Part shown: positions 49,801-63,900 of the stretch, in pieces | Position numbering within the stretch: position 1 is the first letter of the stretch | Layout: each line of letters opens with the position of its first letter | Made by a program: the position numbers and the translations under genes | The notes under the pieces: model-generated | Databases searched by the model: none | What the model was told of the DNA's origin: nothing | The model's input: the letters and a program-made list of their open reading frames with translations, nothing else | Origin: Pachypanchax playfairii | Taxonomy: Eukaryota > Chordata > Actinopteri > Cyprinodontiformes > Aplocheilidae | Direction: 5' to 3' | NCBI GenBank assembly: GCA_006937955.1 | Contig: SSNP01000044.1 | Coordinates: 1,157,126-1,221,125, forward strand | Length of the DNA stretch: 64,000 nt

Positions 49801-52800
49801 TCACGCGCAGGGATGTCGCGGGCAAAGACTTTTGCGCGCCACTTTTCATAGCCAGGTGGGCACGCCCCTATCCCCACTTACATCCGCTTTATGTTTCCAC
49901 CGCCTCAAGCGAATTGATCCGCGCTATACTGTACCACTCTCAAGCGCGCCATGCCGATTTGTCGGTGGAAAAGGGGCATATTATTATCTTTGTACTTGTT
50001 ACCCCTAGGGTCCATTTTTAAAAAGTTTGGATTCTCCTTCCATTGCTTTGCAGATGATCTGCAAATGTATCTCCCATTGAAAGGTAGAGGAAATCTGCCT
50101 GCCCAAAACCTAATCAATTGTTTAAGTGAAGTTAAATCCTGGATGGCAAAAATTTTTTTACACTTGAATCAAGACAAGACAGAGGTTTTAGTATTTGGCA
50201 AGGCTGAACTCCTTCTGGAAGGTTCCAACCCCATTGGCCCTTTTATCACTTTTAACCGTGCTGTTGCTCAAAACCTTGGAGTTCAGTTTGATAACTGTTT
50301 TAAATTTGAAAAGCAGATCAGTGCAGTGGTGTAGTCCAGTTTTTACCAGTTACGGTTGATTAGTAAAATTAAGCCACACTAGCCTTGTGCTGGACTTGAA
50401 AGAGTGATTCATACTCTCATCACTTCTAGACTGGACCACTGTAACTCCCTATATAACTCCCTATATGCCAGGTTAAACAACTCTCTGTTGCGTCGTTTGC
50501 AACTTGTCCAGAATGCTGCTGCTCGTCTTCTGACGGGCTGCAAACGACACGACCATGTCACTCCAGTTCTTTCCTCTCTGCATTAGTTTCCGGTTCGTGT
50601 TAGAATTGATTTTAAGATTTTGATTCTTGTTTTTAAATGTTTGAATGACCTGGCACCCCCCTATGTGTCTGATTTTTTACACCGCTATGCCCCTAAGAGA
50701 CACTTGAGGTCAGAAAATCAATTTCTTTGGGTTGTTCCTAGATCTAGGTTGGTTACTCGTGGAGACAGGGCCTTTTCTGTTGCTGCTTCTAGGCTTTGGA
50801 ACGCCCTTCCTCTCAATGTTAGGATGGCAAGCTCATTAGAAGTTTTTAAATCACTCTTAAAGTCACATCTTTTAAAATGGCCTTTGAATCTGGTTAAACT
50901 CGCCAATAAGTTTTTTTTTTGTGTGTACTCAATGTATATAGAACTGTCTTTTATTTTTGGGCACTTATTGAGTGCGTCTTTTGTTGATTTTATCGCTTTG
51001 TGTAGCACTTTGGTCTCCTCGTCAGATGTGTAAAGGGTTTTATAAATAAAGGATATTATTATTATTATTATTGTAAGTGGTGTGGAGGCTTAAATAAATT
51101 AACCTTTAATATTAAATTCACATATAAACTTCATATTATGTGTATTAAGATTTAATATTAAATGCAATTTTTTTGAACATTTGTTATATCTATTTTAATT
51201 TTAACTAACCTTAAATTTTTTCTTAACTTTTCTTTTGTTTTGTTTGTTTTTGTTGTTTTACAGAGAGAAGCATAAGGGATACCAGGATTGACAAAACTGT
51301 GGGAGTCTGTAAGAAGATGGTGAGTTTTTTTTCCGCACAGCTGGAAAAAGCAGCAAGCACTCAAAAATGCTCAAGAAGAACTTGGCCTTTCACGACACAA
51401 ACTTGTGACTGAATCGCCAACCCGAAGGGGATCAAGGTAAAAGATGATCCAGCGGATCCTTGAGCAAGAAAACGATCAATATTGGAGTACATGAAAACCA
51501 AGTATGGTGACCAAGAGGTTCAGGAACTGATCAACATGGCAACGATTGTTGATCCACGCTTCCGCACTCAGTATATGAGCCAAGAAGAGATCCTGGTCAT
51601 CAAAGCCAGAGTGGTCAGAGAGGTGGAATCCCCTTCTGTTATGTCAAGTGAAGCTGGCCCTGACTACTGTGAATATGTTGGTCTTCTTGACCAAAAATCT
51701 TAAGGTGTGAGTCCTGTTCTCTTTTGAAAGCTACTAAATCACACTAGTATTAGCATGTGTGTTATATAAGATGCACTTCAGCCATGCTCATGTAAGTCTA
51801 ATTTCTACATTTTACAACAGTGTATCAGTGTTTACAGTTTAATACACTGTTATTTTTCATTTAATTTATTGATTTTTTAAATTTTTATTTATTGTCTTAT
51901 TTTGCATTACTTTGTAAACTGTCTGAAGACACAGCTGGGATATTTACTGTTCAAGACAGTGTTTGCACTATTTTTACGTATTGTTCCATGACAAAAAGTG
52001 TTGACAACTTAACTACCTAATTGTTGGCAGCCTTTCAGTACTACCAATGTATTATATTTGCATTCTAAGAGTATGTCATTACCATTGTTTCACACTAAAC
52101 TTCATACTTTATCAAGTAACTTTAACAAGGATATTACTTTATCAGGTTTCACTTACAGTGGTAATCTGTTGTAATTTTAGGCAAGGTTGGAGAAATGCTC
52201 TAGTTTTGCTGTTTGCATTATTTTTGCAACTGTTTTTTTGTGAAAAATGAGAGTACAAATAAATACAGAATCTGTTTACATTTTAAACTTGTCATTATTT
52301 GAACCATTGTGTAATCATCACTGTGTATGTAAAAAAATCTAGAGAGATACAGATATATATCTACTATATATAGATATATATATATATAGATATCTATTTA
52401 CATCTATATATACAGTGGGGCAAAAAAGTATTTAGTCAGCCACCAATTGTGTAAGTTCTCCCACTTAAAAAGATCAGAGAGGCCTGTAATTTTCATCATA
52501 GGTATACCTCAACTATGAGAGACAAAATGAGGAAAAAAAATCCAGAAAATCACATTGTCTGATTTTTAAAGAATTTATTTGCAAATTATGGTGGAAAATA
52601 AGTATTTGGTCACCTACAAACAAGTAAGATTTCTGGCTTTCACAGACCTGTAACTTCTTTAAGAGGCTCCTCGGTCCTCCACTCGTTACCTGTATTAATG
52701 GCACCTGTGTGAACTCGTTATCAGTATAAAAGACACCTGTCCACAACCTCAAACAGTCACGCTCCAAACTCCACTATGGCCAAGACCAAAGAGCTGTCAA

Positions 52801-55800
52801 AGGACACCAGAAACAAAATTGTAGACCTTCACCAGGCTGGGAAGACTGAATCTGCAATAGGTAAGCAGCTTGGTGTGAAGAAATCAACTGTGGGAGCAAT
52901 TATTAGAAAATGGAAGACATACAAGACCACTGATAATCTCCCTCGATCCGGGGCTCCAGGCAAGATCTCACCCCGTGGGGTCAAAATGATCACAAGAACG
53001 GTGAGCAAAAATCCCAGAACCACACGGAGGGACCTAGTGAATGACCTGCAGAGAGCTGGGACCAATGTAACAAAGGCTACCATCAGTAACACACTACGCC
53101 GCCAGGGACTCAAATCCTGCAGTGCCAGACGTGTCCCCCTGCTGAAGCCAGGACACGTCCAGGCCCGTCTGCGGTTTGCTAGAGAGCATTTGGATGATCC
53201 AGAAGAGGATTGGGAGAACATCATATGGTCAGATGAAACCAAAATAGAACTTTTTGGTAGAAACTCAACTTGTCGTGTTTGGAGGGAAAAGAATGCTGAG
53301 TTGGATCCAAAGAACACCATACCTACTGTAAAGCATGGGGGTGGAAACATCATGCTTTGGGGCTGTTTTTCTGCAAGGGGACCAGGACGACTGATCCGAG
53401 TAAAGGAAAGAATGAATGGGGCCATGTATCGTAAGATTTTGAGTGAAAACCTCCTTCCATCAGCAAGGGCATTGAAAATGAGACGTGGCTGGGTCTTTCA
53501 GCATGACAATGATCCCAAACACACCGCCCGGGCAACGAAGGAGTGGCTTCGTAAGAAGCATTTCAAGGTCCTGGAGTGGCCTAGCCAGTCTCCAGATCTC
53601 AACCCCATAGAAAATCTCTGGAGGGAGTTGAAAGTCCGTGTTGCCCAGCATCAGCCCCAAAACATCACTGCTCTAGAGGAGATCTGCATGGAGGAATGGG
53701 CCAAAATACCAGCAACAGTGTGTGAAAACCTTGTGAAGACTTACAGAAAACGTTTGACCTCTGTCATTGCCAACAAAGGCTATATAACAAAGTATTGAGA
53801 TTAACTTTTGTTATTGACCAAATACTTATTTTCCACCATTTGCAAATAAATTCTTTAAAAATCAGACAATGTGATTTTCTGGATTTTTTTTCCTCATTTT
53901 GTCTCTCATAGTTGAGGTATACCTATGATGAAAATTACAGGCCTCTCTGATCTTTTTAAGTGGGAGAACTTACACAATTGGTGGCTGACTAAATACTTTT
54001 TTGCCCCACTGTAGATAGATATCTCTCTATATATGGATATACATATCTAGATATCTCTATATATATGGATATAGATATCTCTATATCTCTATCTATATAT
54101 ATAGAAAGAGATAGATATATCTGTACCTATCTCTATATATTTATGTGGGGCCCAAACTGCTCCTCAAATTGAAGTTTCAACCCCCTGGTGATGAGCTGAC
54201 AGTTGAGTTTAGACGCGTGTACAGGGCTCCAGACTAACACTTTTTTTCAAGGGGCATTGTAACTCCTAACCTGAAATTTCTAGGGGCATTTTCCAGAATT
54301 AAGGGGCACACCCAGAGACATTTGCAACATTAACAATCGATTTTATTAAAGACTGACTTAGCTATTTAAGGCTGTCAAAAAAACAAAAACATCTATTTCT
54401 AATCCAAGAAATCTAGCATGAAAAACGTGAACAATTTTATTGACACTACACCTGTCCTAGATGAAGCAACTGAATATTTCTCTGTTATATTTTCAGTGTT
54501 GTAATTTGTAGACAATCCCTGCGCCTTGGCGCACCTGCAGGCTGCATAGAGACTGATGAAAGTCTCCCAACGCGCAGGACGACTCATTTTGAAGAAAATA
54601 CGATTGTAGCTCGCAGTCTACCCCGCTGTGATGTGCTGAGGTGTCGGTTTAGTAAAAGCAACGCTTCGCTGATAAGTTATTGATCTGGAAAAGCCAAATC
54701 TGTGAATATTTTTCTAACTTTACATCTTTCCTTGGATCCATCCTGTAGAAATCAGGCGCCTTCGGTCAATCGCAGCAAGTAGAATATTGCTCGCTGCGAT
54801 TGGCTGAAAGCGCCTACAGGATCACGTCAGTCGCAGTTTTTTTTCTTCTTCAGTCCCAAATGTCTCTAAATGACCTCACTCACGCGAACATATATTGTAA
54901 CTCCTCAAGTTTACATGACAGTAGTGTTTTGGGAAATTGCCATTCATTCTGGCGAGAGTGAGGTTTAAATTTACTCGCACTCAGACAAAAGATGGTCGCA
55001 AAATGCGACCAATCACTCGCAGTCTAGAGTCTGCTCCAAATGTCCACGTTCTTAAAAATGGTCTGATTTATTTTCTGTTGTTTCAAATTTAAAGGTCATG
55101 AAGCACTTGCCCCCATATACAGTCCAAAACTTCCAATCGTAATTCCAATACAATTTGGCAACATACTCCACATCTATACATTCAAAACCTTTTCTTCACG
55201 TTCCCGGTTCACGTTCTCACGACTCACGGTACAAAACTGTATGCTCCTGTCCCATCTCATCACACCTGAGTTCAATGCCAATCCAATTAAATAGGGGTCC
55301 AATAGTAAAAATAACACAAACAAAAATTGCTCCCACACCCTATTTATTTATATATACACTCACCGGCCACTTTATTAGGTACACCTGTCCAACTGCTCGT
55401 TAACACTTAATTTCTAATCAGCCAATCACATGGCGGCAACTCAGTGCATTTAGGTATGTACACATGGTCAAGACAATCTCCTGCAGTTCAAACCGAGCGT
55501 CAGTATGGGGAAGAAAGGTGATTTGAGTGACTTTGAACGTGGCATGGTTGTTGGTGCCAGAATGGCTGGTCTTAGTATTTCAGAAACTGCAGATCTACTG
55601 GGATTTTCACGCACAACCATCTCTAGGGTTTACAGAGAATGGTCCGAAAAAGAAAAAATATCCAGTGAGCGGCAGTTCTGTGGGCGGAAATGCCTTGTTG
55701 ATGCCAGAGGTCAGAGGAGAATGGCCAGACTGGTTCGAGCTGATAGAAAGGCAACAGTGACTCAAATAACCACTCGTTACAACCAAGGTAGGCAGAAGAG

Positions 55801-57948
55801 CATCTCTGAACGCACAGTACGTCAAACTTTGAGGCAGATGGGTTACAGCAGCAGAAGACCACGCCGGGTGCCACTCCTTTCGGCTAAGAACAGGAAACTG
55901 AGGCTACAATTTGCACAAGCTCATCGAAATTGGACAATAGAAGATTGGAAAAACATTGCCTGGTCTGATGAGTCTCGATTTCTGCTGCGACATTCGGATG
56001 GTAGGGTCAGAATTTGGCGTCAACAACATGAAAACATGGATCCATCCTGCCTTGTATCAACGGTTCAGGCTGGTGGTGGTGGTGTAATGGTGTGGGGAAT
56101 ATTTTCTTGGCACTCTTTGGGCCCCTTGGTACCAATTGAGCATCGTTACAACGCCACAGCCTACCTGAGTATTGTTGCTGACCATGTCCATCCCTTTATG
56201 ACCACAATGTACCCAACTTCTGATGGCTACTTTCAGCAGGATAATGCGTCATGTCATAAAGCTGGAATAATCTCGGACTGGTTTCTTGAACATGACAATG
56301 AGTTCACTGTACTCAAATGTCCTCCACAGTCACCAGATCTCAATCCAATAGAGCATCTTTGGGATGTGGTGGAACGGGCGATTCGCATCATGGATGTGCA
56401 GCCGACAAATCTGCGCCAACTGTGGGATGCCATCATGTCAATATGGACCAAACTCTCTGAGGAATGCTTCCAGCACCTTGTTGAATCTATGCCACGAAGA
56501 ATTGAGGCAGTTCTGAAGGCAAAAGGGGGTCCAACCCGTTACTAGCATGGTGTACCTAATAAAGTGGCCGGTGAGTGTATATCGTCATTGCAATAAATAT
56601 CGGCCATCCCTAGTCTGCTCATATACAAAAGAGCCCTTCGCAGGGTTAGAACTGAGTATTACCCGTCCCTCATACAGGAGAACAGGAACAATCACAGGTT
56701 TCTGTTTAGTACTGTAGCCAGACTAATAAAAAGCCAAACTTCTGTTGAACCGTGTATCCCTGTAACCCTCAATAGTGATGACTTCATGAAATTCTTTACT
56801 AATAAAATAGATTAAAAAAAAGTCGATAATGTCCTTCCCACTGTTGTCTCTGGTTCATTGTCCAGTGAAGCAGCTTTAGAATCTGAATCATGTTTAGACA
56901 GTTTCTGTCCAGCTGATCTTAATGAGTTAACACAAATTATAGCTTCTTCTAAACCATCTACATGTATGTTGGATCCTGTTCCAGCCAAACTCTTTAAAGA
57001 GGTTTTCCCGTTGATTAGCACATGGATATTGGACATGATCAATATGTCTTTAATGAATGGATATGTGCCAAAGGCCTTTAAGGTTGCTGTTATTAAACCT
57101 TTACTTAAGAAACCTGATCTTGATCCAGGATCTCCAGGTAATTATCGACCTATAACCAATTTACCCTTCATCTCAAAAATTCTAGAAAAGATTGTTGCAA
57201 ACCAGTTATGTGATCATTTACAAGGTAATAATATTTTTAAAGAGGAACTCACTCCCCTCTAAATTATCTTCCTGCCTTCTAACTGCTTTTTAAAAAAAGG
57301 GTGAAGAAGGCGTTACCTTAAAAGGTGATCTGAGCTGTGATTGACGTGAAGCACTTCTCCATGTTCAGATTAGCTCCAGTGTGACTCTGCCATGTTGTAG
57401 ACAGGTAACCCGACCATGATGAGAATATAATGTCTATGAATCACATCCACACAATAACAACCACCGCAGGGAAGTCTTTCCCCCGATTTACTTATTCTTT
57501 TAATGATATTAGTTATTCTCTATGTCGTAGTTTTTAAAGTAGTTTACTAATTGATTGTTGTTAGCCACAGTGCTAAAGCTATTGCCATGTTGCTGACATG
57601 CACAACGTGCATAACGCTAACGTGCACAAATCACATCAACACAATCACTGCAGTAAAATGAAGTCTTTGCCCTCATTTTATTGATATTAGTTATTCTCTT
57701 ATTCTCAAATGCAATAACCACCTTTCAACCCTAAGAGGGCAGCACTAAGACGATTTTAGACCAAAAGGTGTAGAATTTAACAAGTTTACATGAAATTGTA
57801 AAAAAAGTGTCCAGAAACTGAAAGGTTGCATTGGTAAAGACCCACTAATACAGTTTATTAGCAGAAAAAATTTAAATAATGAATCTTCTTCATATACCAG
57901 AGTCAGTCATGGAGTTTCTCAGGGTTCAGTGCTTGGACCAATCCTCTT

Positions 57949-57989
<41 letters not shown>

Positions 57990-60900
57990 ACCGCTTGGTA
58001 AAATTATAAAACAACTAGGTATAAAATTCAATTTTTATGCTAATGATACTTCTTGAGGATGTGAACGTAATCAGTGTATATGGTTGTGTGAGGAGAGTTA
58101 TCAAGGACACCGTCTCTGGGACAACGCAGATGTTATGTCTTCCACAGTCTTTGGCGCCCGGTGGACACGGGTAAGGAGGGGGCTGTGTGTCTAGGTTCCC
58201 TTCTGCTCCAGGGGGAATTTAGTGTTTTGGCCTTGAGGCCAGCCGAAAAGAGATAACAGAGATTAAATCGAAGCTGAAGAATTGCAACAGCGTCTCATTG
58301 TCCATATGGTGCACTATTGTGGAAAAATGTCAGAATCATCCTAATTAGGCCAAATTGCATAGTACCAATAATCAATCAATCTGATTGATCAATCCTTTAA
58401 CACAAGACCTCAAAACACCTTTTACGGGCATCAATAACAAAAATATCCTGAATGACTGAATAGAACTTTGCTTTCAGACTTCTGAAAAGATGTTTGTTTT
58501 GTTATTATTTTTAAATCCAATATTAAAGTAGCAAAATCCAAATGCTAACTAAATGACAGCCAAAGTTAACAGTTAGATGTGTCAACTGCTGCTTAAAAAA
58601 AACTTAAAAAGTGACAGTTTGTGTCAGTTAGTATCCTGATGATAACGATATATTAATTAACTATGAGGTAATTCAGATTTTCAGGACAAAGCTAAAACTG
58701 TATATTTTTACTTTTAAAAGGGGACAAACATCTGTTTTGTGGTTGTGTCAGTCATCATGTAACACACTAAGTTACAAAATCAGACAACAGCTACAATAAA
58801 ACCTTAAATCATTTGCTACCTGAAAACTAAACAATTTAATAATCATCACACTGATAGAAAATGAAAATATACAAACCTAATAAGTGGAGCTGATCATTTT
58901 GGTGGCTAACAGCATCCAGGCTTCTGTTTTGTTCCTCCGTTTTTGCTACACACGACAATTCATGTTTGTTATCATCGGCTGCTTTTTCAAAAATCCCTAT
59001 TTTTTTTCCTTTGCGATGTCCAGTGGCTGTTTCAGCTGCTGTCGCCATATCTTAGTTTCTATTCACCAACAATCTTCTTGTAACAGTTACTGAGCTGTTA
59101 GAGACGAGTATAAAACGTCTTCTGCTGCTGCTTCTTCTTCGTGTTTATTGAGGGTGGCACTTAACTTAAAGGTGCATTCTGCCACCTACTGTATTGGAGT
59201 GTGAGTCGGCGTGTACATCCAGAAACAACAAAAAATCTTGATTCTTTTCATTAACCACTTTGTCTTAAAAATTCTCCCACTCATACGTCCTTTCTCTCCA
59301 TTTAGAAAAACTCTTTACATATCTCTCCACCCACAATTTCTTTCGGTTTCTTTCTAAGTTTCTCTCTGTTTCCTACATTTAAAACGGTACAAAATAACTT
59401 AAAACTTTGAGCTACAGCTTTTAAACTTTTCTAAGGATACTTACTGAAAAACATGTTCAACTTCATATTAGACATCCCTGGACCCTCTGATGACTGTAGA
59501 GTAGACTAAATAACTTCAGTAATTCGTATCACGGACGGAAGTGGAGTTCTGATGATTTATGCTGCATTGATGAAAAATGCCGCTGTAATGTGAATTGACA
59601 ACTTATTTCATAATGAGATGTCATTGGAATTTTATACAGTATTCTTGTTTATGTTGAGTGTGCCCTGTTAATTATTTAAAGAGGCCCTTCCATTAAAAAA
59701 ACGGTTTTTCTGAGGTTTCTGTTGAATATTTTAGCTCCACAGGTGTTCTTACTTTCATAGTGGATGTGAAAACAGGTCAACAACTTCTCTTTCAGTTTTA
59801 ATCTCTCAAACTATGCAGGTAGCGATACCACCCGAGTTCTCCCGAGTCCGAACGGCCTGTATCTGTTTCGTCACAACTCTTTTGTTTGTTAGTATTCGGC
59901 AGCTCCCGCATTTGAAACCACACCTAGCATGCTGCTCACTAAAAAGCTGTTAGCATAAGACGTAGCAAACAGGAAGCCACAACGTCGGACGTTGCCATGC
60001 GCAGCGGGGCAGGAAACAGTATACCTTGCTCTCATAGGCTAGTTTGTTAGCCAATCTTAGTCCAACAAATTCGAATAATGAATATGAACAGCATGCTAAC
60101 GAAGCCTGACGGAACCACCCAAATTTTAATGCAGACAAATTGAAAGGTCTGTTTAATAAGTGTTTCCTGACGTTTTTTAGACATAAAATGTTTCATATTA
60201 CTGGTTAATACTTAAGAAATAACTACAAAGTCCTGAAATTTGTTTGAAATGGCCTCTTTAATATAGGTGATGGACTTTTCCAAGCATTTTTTTTTTTCAT
60301 CCATTTGTCGAGCTGACAAATTCTACTGTTCATCCTCTCCATCTGGTTGTGTGTATTAAGCACCTGAAGCAGTTCAGAGACATCCGCCTTGAGAACTTTG
60401 CTCTTCTTAGAGCTTATGTCATATGATCCTGTGTGGATAATGATTTTTTTTTTAAATCCTGGATCAAGACTGGTGATAGAAATGATCGTCTCTTTGATTT
60501 ATCTGATAGAGTTCTTTGGGCAGCTGTAAACACCAGTGTTTTTGCTACAGAAGTTTTAATTCCATTTACTGAACCATCCTAAATTATTAGAACTATTGCT
60601 GTGGAGGTTCTTACTTTCTGCTTCACTCTCACAGATATTTCCCTTTGTTTCTGCGTGCATTCATTGGGAAGTCGTTAACTAATCCTGTGTTTTAGGAAAT
60701 TTGTCTTATCAAATGAAATTACTGATTGTTCTGACTAAATATTCTGACAAAACACCACTCCCAAATGCTCACTAAGCATCCCTAAAGAATCACCCTTGAT
60801 CACAATACCTTGTTTTCTCATGACTTTAATTTACCCACTGAAGTCTAGAATGCAAGCTGATTAATTTTATATGAATATGTATCAAGCATGAGTTTGCCTC

Positions 60901-63900
60901 CTTCCAGGAACAGCAGATGAAGGGCGTGATCGTGGCTACTGACTGTAACTTTTCCATGGCTGTGGCTCACCATGCAGTTGAGCTGAAGGTACCAGTGTTC
61001 GTCATCATGCCATCATGCTGCACTTCGCCCCGTCTTAGGATCTACAGAGACTATGGAGCCATGGTCATTTCCTATGGCAGTACCAGCCATGACTCCCAGA
61101 ACCACGCCCGCCATCTAGCCAAAGAAAATGGATACCTCTACCTAGAAGAGTCAGTTTTACAATTTCATCTTGTGATTACATAGTAGATTATGAGTAAAAC
61201 ATGAAAACTACAGGCTACACAAGCTTTATACATTGGAAAATATATATTTTTTATAAAAATTTTACTTATTCTGTGTTCTGACATACTGTACATCTGCTTT
61301 GTCTCTTGCCAGGGATGAAAGTGCAGCATATCTGGCAGGGTTAGGTACTGTGGGCATGGAGATTTATGAGCAAGTACCCAAAGTGGATGCAGTGATTGTT
61401 CCTGCAGCAGGACAGTATGGACTTCTGGCAGGAACAGCAGCAGCTATAAAACACCTCAACTCTCAGATTCTTGTCATAGTAAGTAGAAACAAGACAGATT
61501 GGACTGAATTCTTTGGATTTGCAGCACGGCATCACAGAGCGTCTATTTTGTGATAATAGCATCTCCACTCTCTCAGTATAAATCTGCAGCGTTTTGGTGT
61601 TTTTTATTTTGTATTACTTAAATTTAAAGATTAAGAAGACAAGACAAGCTCCAACATGAGAAATACATACATATGCATAAGCATGCATAAACTTTTGTGA
61701 GGAAACAGAAAAAAATAGGAGCCACACAAGGATACAGAGGAGAAAAAAAATCCTCTCCTTGAAAAAACACCTCAGCGGGGAACAGATATGACGTAACACA
61801 CAGTGAGGACTTTAAGGGGCGTGAATGTAATGTGTGATATGGATATGTGTGTGAGAGGAATGTAAACACTGTTGCTGAGCAAACGCTCTCAGATGTTTGT
61901 TAGAAAATCACTGTCCTTGAGAGTCAGGTTGCCCCAGTTAGGCATCTGGAATCCGAAACAGCCAAAATCGACCAAAACACATGAAAAACAGCCAATTAAT
62001 CAATCACTTCTCCACACTAAGCCAAACCTGCAGCTTCTCCAAGATGACACCCATCCTTCCAATGAGATCCTAACCACATCAGTATGTGATTAAGATCCCC
62101 CGAACCTGAGTGCTGCCAGATAAGGCACATACATCCCAATATTTTCCAAATTTGTTGATACATCAGTGTCATGTTCTCTGAGAGCTCAGGGCAGGACCCA
62201 AGATGCAGGGAGACACGGAAACTCGAATTTCAAAATTAATGCTTTTAATGAAAACAAAAGGCTGACAAGGCAGCAAACACTTACATAAATGGAGGACTCG
62301 GGAGGAGAAACACAAGGTACGTAAGACGACACTCCGACAACTCAAACAGAACTGACACACCCTTTTATACAGACACCACACAAAGGAAAGCAATCACACG
62401 AATGAAAAACACCTGGAGAGGAGAGGGAGAGGGAAACGAGCAACAGCTGAGACACAAGGAGAACTGGGAGCACAGAATATCAAGAAAATAAACCAGAAAA
62501 TACACAGGAAGACAAGAAAACAACAAAACTCTCACACAGAACATGAATCCTGACACACACAGAACATGAATCCTGACACACACAGAACATGAATCCTGAC
62601 AATCAGGTGACTGCCAGTTCCAATCAGCAGGGATCCTACAATCAATAATCCAAATATATACGTCCTCCACCGACAGAGTGTGGTTGAGTCCAGGCGTTGT
62701 GGCTCATTTCTATTTATTCAGCCAGATCAGATAAATTAAAAACTGTAAAATGTACAAAATATGTCCAAAAAGTCAGAAAATGTACGATGACATTTTACTA
62801 CGCCTTCCTGGAAAGCATTATGGCCTTCTCCATCACCTGCTGGTTCCACTCTGTGAGCCTTCAGAACAGAAACAGACTGCAGCACACTGCATTAGTGTGC
62901 TCAAAAATTATTGGTCTGCCTGTCAGAACTTTAGCAGAGGTTCTTAGCCAAAAGGCCCTCAGACAGGCAACCAAAATCATAAATGACTCCTCCCACATTC
63001 TTCATCCTGCATTTCAGTGGCTCCCCTCTGGGCGGCGCCTTCGCTCCATTTACTGCAGGACTGAGAGGAGGAGAGCCACCTTTGTTCCCAAAGCCACTCT
63101 GCTTTTTAACTCCAGCTGATAGAAACTCATGTCCATCACCACAAATCAGTATCAATGCTGATATTTTTTATCTCATTTTATAGAAATTTATCATCTTTAT
63201 TCTTTTCACTTTTGAGAACAAGTAATACAGCATATTTTGTTGTGAGAATTGTTTGTCTTGTCTTCATGCTGCTCAGTGTGTCTGAAATTTAATTGCCTCT
63301 CGGGGATAAATAAAGTTGTTCTGATTCTGATTCTGATGTACGATAAACAAAGTAGATGTTTACTTTTGTATTTTAGACATGAATCAGTGAAACTTTACAC
63401 TGACTTTGTTCAAATGCACAAATAAAAACATTTACATGAACATTCTTTCACAGTTTTAATGAGTCAGACATGTTTTCTAGTATATTCTGTTTGATCTGTG
63501 CTGTGCTTAAGGGCAGTTTTGCAAACTTTGATTCTCAGGGTGATTTTATTGTTATGAGCACTTTGGAATAAAAACTAAAAGGATTTTTTTTAACAGGGAA
63601 TTGAACCAGAAGGTTTTCAGCTGTTGATACAATCATTGAAAACAGACAGTCCAGTTAAAAACATGCACAGCAACCCCAACAAGAAACTTTATGAAGGTAA
63701 GTTGACTTGATGTCCATAAACCTCGTTAAAACCTGGACGAGTCCCACTCGTCATGTTCATTTCCGTAGGGAGTGCTCAGTTTGTGAATTTGAAACAGAAT
63801 TAGTCGTTATGTGAACGTTTATCATGATAGATGATTTCCACGCCTCTCCAGCAGTAAATATGTGTATGATGATGTTTTGTCTGTTCTCAGATCTCATGGA

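Larger units (their letters stand above)
47179..56616 (+). mobile_element. ZBED-type hAT transposon, degraded and heavily invaded
   Basis: The left end tagggatgggcaatatc and the right end atatcggccatcccta are inverted repeats in the style of fish ZBED/hAT elements. Coding parts at 47310-48132 and 51264-51702 belong to one transposase. Later insertions inside it: two inverted miniature elements (48256, 49365), an L2 LINE (50010), a DD34E Tc1 (52413), possibly another hAT element (54222) and a DD36E element (55357). Without them the hAT would be several kb shorter. Confidence 0.7.
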
